DNA of 64,000 bases from positions 1 to 64,000 of the forward strand of contig VTPC01000873.1 in NCBI GenBank assembly GCA_011009095.1. The letters are read 5' to 3'. Positions within the stretch are counted from its first letter, which is position 1. The number at the start of each line of letters is the position of its first letter. The position numbers and the translations under genes are program-made. The DNA is from Ignelater luminosus. Its lineage: Eukaryota; Arthropoda; Insecta; Coleoptera; Elateridae. The notes under the pieces were generated by a model that searched no databases, was not told the origin of the DNA, and worked only from the letters and a program-made list of their open reading frames with translations. Below are positions 56,482 to 64,000 of this stretch, piece by piece.

Positions 56482-59400
56482 ATTCTACATTTTGGAGATT
56501 GTAAAGAAGTTTGGTCATTTTGGATAAAAACCCAGACTTTTCAAGATTTCATGGTTTGTCCCCTACAATTTATCTACCCTTTCCACTTAATTTTTCTAAT
56601 TCTCTTTCCAGAATTTTGAACAGCAATGTTTATCTAAAAGGTACCCGACTGTCTATTATCTGTCTGGTGATACTTTCAATGTTATTTTTGGACAGTTACA
56701 CAGTTAGAGATTCTAGATTCTTGCAATATAAATTTTTTATCTGGCGTTACCCTGCTCTTCGTAAGTAACCAGCACATTTCACTAACACTTTTATATGCGT
56801 GTTTTTGTTTCGTGTTGATATTTTTGTGTCGCTCAAACTTTTGCTTTATTGTTTTTCCAATTTTCCTTAACACACTAAGAGAAAAAAAGTTTCTAGAGGG
56901 CAGATAAAAATGCACAGTTTAGATTTCCACGTGCAAAATGAGAATAAGAACACAATGCAATAAACTATCTATGCAGATTGTCAAGAAGACTGATTAGACA
57001 CGATGAAGTTCACAAACACATAATTGCCACTCAACATAGAACGAAATCAAATATACAACTTATAAAATATTAAATTTTTAAACTTCATTAAGGGAGTGGC
57101 ACATGGATAATTTTAAGGGCCAGTGATTTGGTTTTCTAATTATTATTGTATAGAACACTGTAAAACAACGTTGTAAGACTCTTCATGTACTATTCTATTC
57201 TCTAATACAATATGCAAACAACTATGTATGTCTAAAAAATTACTCAAACATTGATATCATTTGAATTTTCAAACACACTGACACACATTACAAACAAGTC
57301 TATTATTTGTAAATGAGCAATTTTGCAAGTTTGTGTACGCCATAGAAAGGTTTATTTTTAACAAAGAAGATTATTATTAGAATCTTTTGTCTTTTGTGTC
57401 TTATTAAAATTTGAAATTATAAGATGGAGCTGAAACAACTGATTTAATTTTTTTAGTGAAAACTACTTTAAATAATAAAAAAAAGTACGTGCATGTTTTC
57501 TCTGCATTTTTAATTGACAACAATCGTTCCAAACGAACAAACCAGTTCTAAAAATCGAATAAATAATGAAATCATCTTACAAAAAGCAATTATGATAAAA
57601 ATACAATTCACTATAGAAAGATTACAATAGGCTTTCACAAAATAATTTTTTAAGGAGTAAACTGCTGTTATCATATTAATGCAAAAAATATGGAAATCTC
57701 CAAGTTAGAAATGTCGAAGCATTTAATGATTTTCAATTTTAGTTATAGCACGACGGAGGATATGCATACAGATACAGAAAATTCTGGATCAAAATTTAGG
57801 ATTTCTATTGTTACGTACTATACCAATAAATATCAAATTGCTCACCATTATTTACTTTATTTAATAATGAAAGCATTCATACTAAAGATAATTTCTCTTA
57901 TCTACTTTACAGTCGACTACATCAAATCACCTCCTAAAGCAAAATCCAAACACCATGACACATAGAAAAACTTAAACCAAAGCTAAATTATATTAGTTAT
58001 TTGAAATTAAATTTGAAAATAATTAAATTCCTAAAAGCAAAATAAGTTAATTATTATGCAAAAAAAACGTAATCGATTATAAAACAGGAGCAGAAAATTT
58101 ATTCTTTTCAGTGATTTTAAAACAAGTAATACGTAGTAATTGTTGACTACTATTTATGCTTTGCTAAAACATCGTTTATCAACTAGAAAAAGGTGAACAT
58201 ATAAAAGCAAACAGATTTGTATTGATTGCCGTGTAAAATCGAACGTGTTTTCGTAGGATTTATAAAGTTTCCTTATTATGATTGTTGGTCAGAAATATAA
58301 TTGGAACGGGAAAAAAAGTAAACGATTTTGTGACTAACATTTATCAAATTATAACTAAAGTAATTCTAAATAAAATATTGACGTCAATTACTCAATGTGT
58401 TTCTTTCTTCTTTCAATTCTTAACAATTTGTTAATTTAACATAGCCTTTACATATCAATGGTAACAATGGGTACTAGAAATGTTAAGAATATAAAAGACC
58501 TTAATTATTATTTTACACCTTCATTGATTTAAGGTTTTCTTAAAATTATATTCAATATTCCTTTGATAAGTAAAATGTATAATGAAGGAGCTTTGTTAAA
58601 TTTAACACACTTGTTAAGTCAGAAATGAACTATTATGAAAATAATTAATGATAAATAAAATAATAAGGATATGTTAATGGGGTTCTAGATAGGTCATTAA
58701 ATAATCCAAATCAACAATTTCTTCAACTAATAAATTTCTTAAATATAATATAAATTTTCTACCGATTTTATCTGTTTAGATACTGCAATTGCTTGAATAC
58801 CTTTCAGAACATATTTATCGTACTAATAAAATCCTTTGTTTACGAATTATCAAGAATTTATTATCAATCTTCTTCGAGGTGCTTAAACAATTAATAAACA
58901 TTTTACCCCATAAAAATAAACAACCATGCATATTTTAGCATTTAAAAAGCGTTTTTTCCCAAGCAACTTCATCCTTATATTTTTAAACTTCTAAAATTTT
59001 AAATGATAAAATAAAATAAATAATAAATATATAAATACCAAGAAAACCAGAATTTCTTTTTAAAAACCTTGAGAGATTTTCCCAAACAATTCAACACGTG
59101 CTGGTAGGTATATTTTTTGAATACGCAAAACAATATTATTATTACAAAACCGGAATCTGTTTTAAATAATAATAATCACTGGAGCACTAAACAATAATTA
59201 AATTAAATTAATAAATAATGCACTAAAAATTCCATCACACACTTAAAACAATTTTTAAATTGTTTAATATCACAAGAGATTCCTACTGTACAAGTTCTCA
59301 CTTTTTCTTGATAAAATATAAAAATCTACTTTTTATAAAAATGTCTCCACTAAACACAAAATTCCGAAAAAGTTTTAATTTAACGTGTAAAACCGTATAC

Positions 59401-60764
59401 AAACAACCCGAGAAATGCAACAAACGCAATGTGCTACCTTGGCAACGTACACTGTTTCAAATGACTGTAGAAGTGACCGTTGAGGGAATCGCGGGGTCAG
59501 GGGTTCACATATGCTCCAAAGTGACAGGGACGTACTCATTGATATTCAACCGTGATTGATGAAATAATAATTTATTTAAAGCGATTTTTTATTTAATTCC
59601 CATGAAATCTCCACTGGACATTTTACTGAGATTAATTCAACGAGGGAAACGTAACGTTTTAATAATCTAGTTAGAGCTAAAAAAATTATTATGATTATGA
59701 GCACCTCAATAAAAATTTAGTTCTTTATAATCATATTAAATATTAATAAAAAAAAAAGTAATAATAAACCATAAGATAATTTTCTATAGGTAAATTCTTC
59801 GTAGGTATAAAAGTAATGCATTCTTGAATATGAAGTGGATAGTGAAGATTTCAAAATGCATTGTGTAAATTAATAATTAACAAATAAACATAATAAACAA
59901 TAAAATTTGTGTAAAACTCCCATCGATTCAGAACGTTAAATGTTGAGGTCTAATAATGATGGGAAAGTGAGTCAATTTTGGAACTGTAAAATGCCTATGG
60001 TTATCAGGACGTTATCTAATCTACTACCACTCCACGGAGATTTTGTTAATAAAATTAATAAATGATTTACGTTCTTATGTCGTAGTTACATTACATCCCA
60101 ATAGAACTGTTCTATATGCAATTAGGAGAAGCTAAGAATTTCCACAATATTCAAGAATAATTCTTTGTCTTATTTTAAGACACGAATAATTCTGGAATTT
60201 TTCCTCAACACTTTCATCTCAGTAAAGAATCATAATTGGGATGCTTTACAGTACATGACTGAAAGGAAAAAAAACAAAACAAGAAACTTCAAAAAGGATC
60301 CAGTATTAAATACAGGGTTCTGAACAAATCTTCTCGATAAAAATATATAATTATGTACCATAGTCTTCAAAAATATGCACCAAATATGTACCTCTAGTTA
60401 GCAATTAGTACATGCAAAGGTGGTCAATGCTATGGTTTGTAGGTTTACCACAAACAAATGTTATCGACGTAATGCTTGAGCTTACATTCATAAGCTAAAT
60501 AGTATAAAACTTGGTTTGCAGAGTGTGTGCAAACCTAATAGTTACATTGAGCATCTGCACATTGCGAGTAACCCTTTTCATTTTAGCTGCGTTGCATAAA
60601 GGTATGTATCGGTTTTTGAGTAAGCTCAAAAGCCACCTCAGTTAAGTGGGCTCTCATTGTGGAGACGGACTTCTTGTGATTTGTTTGCATGTTTGCCGCA
60701 CAGTCACAGTCTGGCTAGGCATCGAATTCCAACGGCTCATCATAGTAGCTTTGTAATGACATCT
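56482..60764. other. No recognisable gene
   Basis: Very AT-rich. The longest frame, 59260-59559 plus (99 codons), sits in a locally less AT-rich patch (59390-59560) but shows no domain; it could be an exon of an unseen gene or chance. No transposon ends or RNA genes found. Confidence 0.35.
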
Positions 60765-61473
60765 ACCTAGTAGTACCGCAAGTTCTCATACAAATAAAAT
60801 TGACTATTTTTAAATATTTTATTCAGAATTATAACAAAAGTTTCTTATAATAAATTCATATATACATTACAACATCAACACTAAACTTCAAAGTATCTTT
60901 CCTTGGCAGCCACACAAGCTTTTAGTCTTGGTCTCCAGGCTTCGTTCGCAATACGTACCTTTTCTTGAGAAAAGGCGTCCCATTTATTCACTAATGACTG
61001 TTTTGGGCTTTCCAAACTCTTCCAAAATTTTCTCTTTTAGCCAGTTTCGGCCCATTTTGACTCCATGCCAACGTCCAACTCTGGCCATTAAATATGGATG
61101 CGTTTAATGGTTCCACTGTGGAGACTAAAATGTTTTCAGTATAATTTCTTGCTTTGATTTTGACTCCTTAAGGCACAAAATAAAGTTTTGCTTTACCAGT
61201 CTAGCTTGCACCCATCCAAACCATCACAGAAGTTGGGTGATGAGTTCTTTTCGATTTCTTTTGAGACCGGGGAATGCTTTTAGTTGATTTTGCATAAATT
61301 CGATCGTTCTGCTTGTTAAACTTCTCTTCTACTGTAAAAACCTTCTCGTCAGTGAAGAGAATTCTTTTCCAACTCTCACCTGCGTATCGCTTCAAGAATG
61401 CTCGGCTTTTAATAAGCCTATTTTTCTTTTGCATTGCAGTTAGCATATGACAAGTGACTCGTTTATGCTATAA

Positions 61474-62034
61474 AGGTAATTGTTAGCTATAGCTACCCCT
61501 AGGAGAACGCTGCTTTGAGAGCAAGTTGTTGGTATCAGTAGGTAGAGAATTACTCACAGAACAGGTTGGAAGCAATTAAGCATTCATTTTTTAATGAATT
61601 TCACCCCAAGCTTGCAGGGTGGCCGAAGTGAGAGGGTGGTTAGGTTAGAAGTAATTAAACGTCCATTTTTGTAATAAATTCCACCTCAATCTTGTGGGGG
61701 GCCGAATTGAATGAATGAATTCATTCATGCTTGCGCGGGGTCAATGTCCTCCAGGTGATTTAAGGGAAATTAGGTTGTGGTACTGTAGGTTGGTATACTG
61801 TTGGGGAGTACTAGGAACGTAGCCGCAATATTATGGTGTCATGGCAGTCGGTGTACTTGTGAAGTGTCAAAATTGTCGATTTTCGAAGTTTTCTTAAAAA
61901 TTCTCTAAGTGCTTGGCGGCGTAGAGGCCCTCCGCAGGTGTCTTGATTCTCTGAATGGATATACATGCATTGGTAATGTTGAATTTTTACTGTAAAAGTT
62001 AAATCCCAGGGGTAGCTATATCGAACTGTTACCT
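61474..62034. mobile_element. 561-bp element with 6-bp TSD and ~27-bp TIRs, nested in the maT relic
   Basis: CTATAA lies directly on both sides (61468-61473, 62035-62040). The left end AGGTAATTGTTAGCTATAGC and the reverse complement of the right end AGGTAACAGTTCGATATAGC continue together as TACCCCT. Removing the element conceptually leaves adjacent maT transposase sequence, supporting a single insertion. It has no coding frame of its own; the 88-codon frame at 61811-62077 crosses its border. A 6-bp duplication is unusual for common insect DNA transposons. Family unknown. Confidence 0.82.
61564..61705. repeat. Two-copy tandem repeat (~79-bp period) inside the nested element
   Basis: GGTTGGAAGCAATTAAGCAT at 61564 and GGTTAGAAGTAATTAAACGT at 61643 begin two units that stay parallel to GGCCGAA, at about 75-80% identity. 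A palindromic GAATGAATTCATTC follows at about 61714. Confidence 0.7.
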
Positions 62035-62716
62035 CTATAAGTCCCAAGTCTTTTGTAAGTGTATGATTCATGGTCATTTTTTGAAACTCTCATTTGTAGA
62101 GCAAATTTTTTCTGAGGAATTCTTTTAGAGCGAGGAGCACCACTCCCTGGTCTATCTTTAATACTTCCAGTTTCTTTATATCGATTTACAGTACGGTAAA
62201 CATCATCTCTCTTAATTTTTAGTTTTCAGCACTTTAAAAATTTTTCCTGCAGGTCTACTTTGTAAGTGTTCATTTGTAACAGTACAACGTTTTATCTCAA
62301 TAGCTCACATTCCAACCGTTTTGATTTTAGACAGAAAAGCTTATTGCGGTCTACTACATTAAAGTACACACTGTCAACTGACATCACTGACGTGTAACCC
62401 TACTTTGTTTTAAAAACAGCCTACTTCAAAATAGTGTATGAGAACTTGTGTATTACTAGGTATAAATGCTACAACCTCCTCCCCCCCCAACTTTGCACCA
62501 CGAGTTGCCACCGCGGATCATACAGTGACAAATTAGCAAGCCGTTCCTGTTTTGAGATTTTTGTTGTTCTTTTTGAATTCTTTGGTAATCTGTCCAACAT
62601 GGATTATCTTTAAAAAAATACTTTATGGACACTAAGGAAGAACTCAAACAGCCCGACCAGGCCGATTGTTTGCGATCAACTAAAATTTCAAATGTAAATG
62701 CATGAGTAACATCTGA

Positions 62717-62926
62717 CCAAGGTTCTTAGACTATAATGGTTGCCTCGTAGGCTGCAATCTGATATCGTCACGTAGCAAAATTACAGAACATCACTATTTA
62801 AGATGGTTATGATTTTATGAATTAATGAATTAAATAGTATCTTATCAATTGGCAGCAACATATTTCCCGACGTCAAATAATCAGCTGGCGGCTTACAAGG
62901 CAACCGTAATAGTCTAAGAACCGTGG
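62717..62926. mobile_element. 210-bp MITE with ~40-bp TIRs
   Basis: Left CCAAGGTTCTTAGACTATAA and reverse complement of right CCACGGTTCTTAGACTATTA continue as TGGTTGCCT.GTA.GC. The arms are about 85% alike. The interior is AT-rich and non-coding. The target duplication is not obvious, so the superfamily is undecided. Confidence 0.75.
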
Positions 62927-63734
62927 CATCACACTGCATCGATCATAGGTCATCATCATCAGTTTAAAAGTACGAATTGGTTTGAAAGTTGATCGCTGTG
63001 GTTGACACAGACGATGTCTTTTGTACCAACCTGAAGAAATACGTACTAATACGTGCTTGAATTAAAAATATGTATGTACCAGTACTTATAATACGTACCA
63101 TTTCCGAACCCTGCAAATACACAACTTCATTGAAGCACTTACGCTAATTCAATATGGTGCCAAAGATGTAAGTTTCTTAACAGATAACATACAATATTTG
63201 AACGTAAAAGAAAGAACATTTCAATCAATCGCAATGCTAGAATTGTATATAATAAAAAAAACTGCTGCTGTCAAATGGTGTACTCAAATTCATTATTAAA
63301 AATAACCCACAAAAATTTTATAAAATCAGCACAGTACAGTAGCAATGCCTAAATTACCACTGTTGATATGCACAAGTCAAAATATTGGTGGTCACAGCAA
63401 AGGCAGCTTGGTAAAAATTACAAACCAGCAAAATTTAAGGTGGATACAAGCAATAACTAACCTATTCTAAAACGGACGATTCCTGATATTCATGGGAGAT
63501 CGGCGGGATATCGGCCCTTTTTTAGTCATAATTTCCTTTTTTCAAAGTTTGCCTCTGGGTGAACCTCCAAACTGACTACAAAAATGCATCAGGAATAAAG
63601 TTTGAGACTCGCAGACAATCAAAAGAGTTTGACACTAATTAAGTCATTAGAAACGTCAACTGACAAAAGTCTGTTATCTTGTAGATAAAGACCAAAGCAG
63701 TTAACGAGCAAGAAAAGGGAATTTTCGTAGGCGC

Positions 63735-63998
63735 CTAAAAACACGTTTTCCTAATTTTGTCAAGCAGAGATAATGGTTTTACTATGTTAGTAATAAGGTA
63801 ATTGGAAGTCTTGTGCGGAAATAATACTCCTAATTCTTTGTACAAGTAATGAAAGCAGTACTCCACTTCAAAGTCATGAAAAAAGATTGTTTTACGATAT
63901 ACCTGTAGTACACGTAATTGTTTTTGCATATCGACTTTATAACCAGAAATTTGCTCAAAAGAATTCCACAATTTACAACTGTCAAATTGACAATTCAC
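63735..63998 (-). CDS. Unidentified open frame at the window edge
   Basis: An 87-codon minus-strand frame with mixed hydrophobic and charged composition (for example FEQISGYKVDMQKQL) runs to the edge of the window and may continue beyond. The ISGYKVxxxK string faintly recalls the post-RT region of L1-like LINEs, but nothing else supports this. It could be an exon or a chance frame. Confidence 0.25.
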   Translation of the reverse strand: MNCQFDSCKLWNSFEQISGYKVDMQKQLRVLQVYRKTIFFHDFEVEYCFHYLYKELGVLFPHKTSNYLITNIVKPLSLLDKIRKTCF

Positions 63999-64000
63999 AA

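Larger units (their letters stand above)
60890..62330 (-). pseudogene. maT-like (DD37D group) mariner transposase, broken
   Basis: The N-terminus (about 62250-62130) reads CTVTNEHLQSRPAGKIFKVL followed by KETGSIKDRPGSGAPRS across frames, a helix-turn-helix plus GRPR-type linker. The catalytic segment at 61446-61201 is open and highly similar to maT transposases: MLTAMQKKNRLIKSRAFLKR, ILFTDEKVFTVEEKFN, HHPTSVMVWMGAS, with the first catalytic Asp in FTDEK. The region that should hold the second and third Asp is largely missing. The C-terminus (about 61060-60890) keeps SQEKVRIANEAWRPRLKACV in pieces. The nested element at 61474-62034 separates the N-terminal and catalytic parts. The copy cannot be active. 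Confidence 0.75.
60766..62460 (-). mobile_element. maT-type mariner relic with TIRs, interrupted by a nested element
   Basis: Left end CCTAGTAGTACCGCAAGTTC and reverse complement of right end CCTAGTAATACACAAGTTCT share CCTAGTA(G/A)TAC and CAAGTTCTCATAC. TA flanks both (60764-60765, 62461-62462). Inside, on the minus strand, are N-terminal, catalytic and C-terminal transposase pieces. Without the 561-bp inserted element the copy is about 1.1 kb, somewhat shorter than a full maT element, so it has also lost sequence. Confidence 0.8.

Noticed and set aside
59260-59559. 99-codon plus-strand frame as a gene
   Set aside because: Slightly better base composition than its surroundings but no motif, no splice partners and no second exon seen. 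Left as unassigned.

Overview
The window looks like nuclear DNA of an insect. It is AT-rich, has one large intron-containing host gene, and is otherwise crowded with decayed transposable elements typical of insect genomes (hAT, Tc1/mariner, small TIR elements, LINEs and a Gypsy-type LTR fossil). I cannot name the species.

Host gene: about 18 kb on the minus strand (38434 down to 20844) is a cytospin-A/SPECC1L homologue. Fourteen coding exons were read directly from the sequence. Their splice phases all agree and give a 926-residue protein with a long coiled coil and a C-terminal calponin-homology (CH) domain. A further very large exon (25857..30967, 1,703 residues, own stop, AATAAA about 200 bases downstream) lies in the intron before the CH-coding exons. 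It has the same entry phase as the first CH-side exon, so the gene appears able to make either a CH-bearing short protein or a ~2,331-residue protein without the CH domain. The large exon contains an internal duplication of about 75 residues.

Region by region: 1.96-3.25 kb is an internally deleted hAT element with TIRs and target-site duplication (TSD). About 4.6-14.9 kb is a nest: a minus-strand Gypsy fossil holds a DD41D mariner in its LTR (intact transposase frame), a 356-bp hairpin-bearing insert with 10-bp direct repeats in its pol region, and a plus-strand LINE in its integrase region; the LINE carries a solo LTR with a 5-bp TSD. 15-18.3 kb has a hAT relic, a Tc1-like terminus and small inverted-repeat elements. 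20.8-38.4 kb is the host gene, whose introns carry a non-autonomous hAT element, a Tc1-like relic and two MITEs. 40.1-42.4 kb has a foldback element with ~270-bp arms, a LINE relic and a mariner-type MITE. 46.2-46.6 kb is a short GC-rich island with two hairpins and a TATA-like box. 48.1-49.9 kb holds LINE relics, 50.1-50.6 kb a diverged repeated block, 53.3 kb a tRNA-Lys-derived pseudogene ending in CCA, and 55.6-56.5 kb a LINE relic. 60.8-62.5 kb is a maT-type mariner relic interrupted by a 561-bp element with a perfect 6-bp TSD, and 62.7-62.9 kb is one more MITE.

No CRISPR, operon or prokaryote-like structure was seen. Long stretches (18.3-20.8, 38.5-40.1, 42.4-46.2, 50.6-53.3, 56.5-60.7 kb) hold nothing I can identify.
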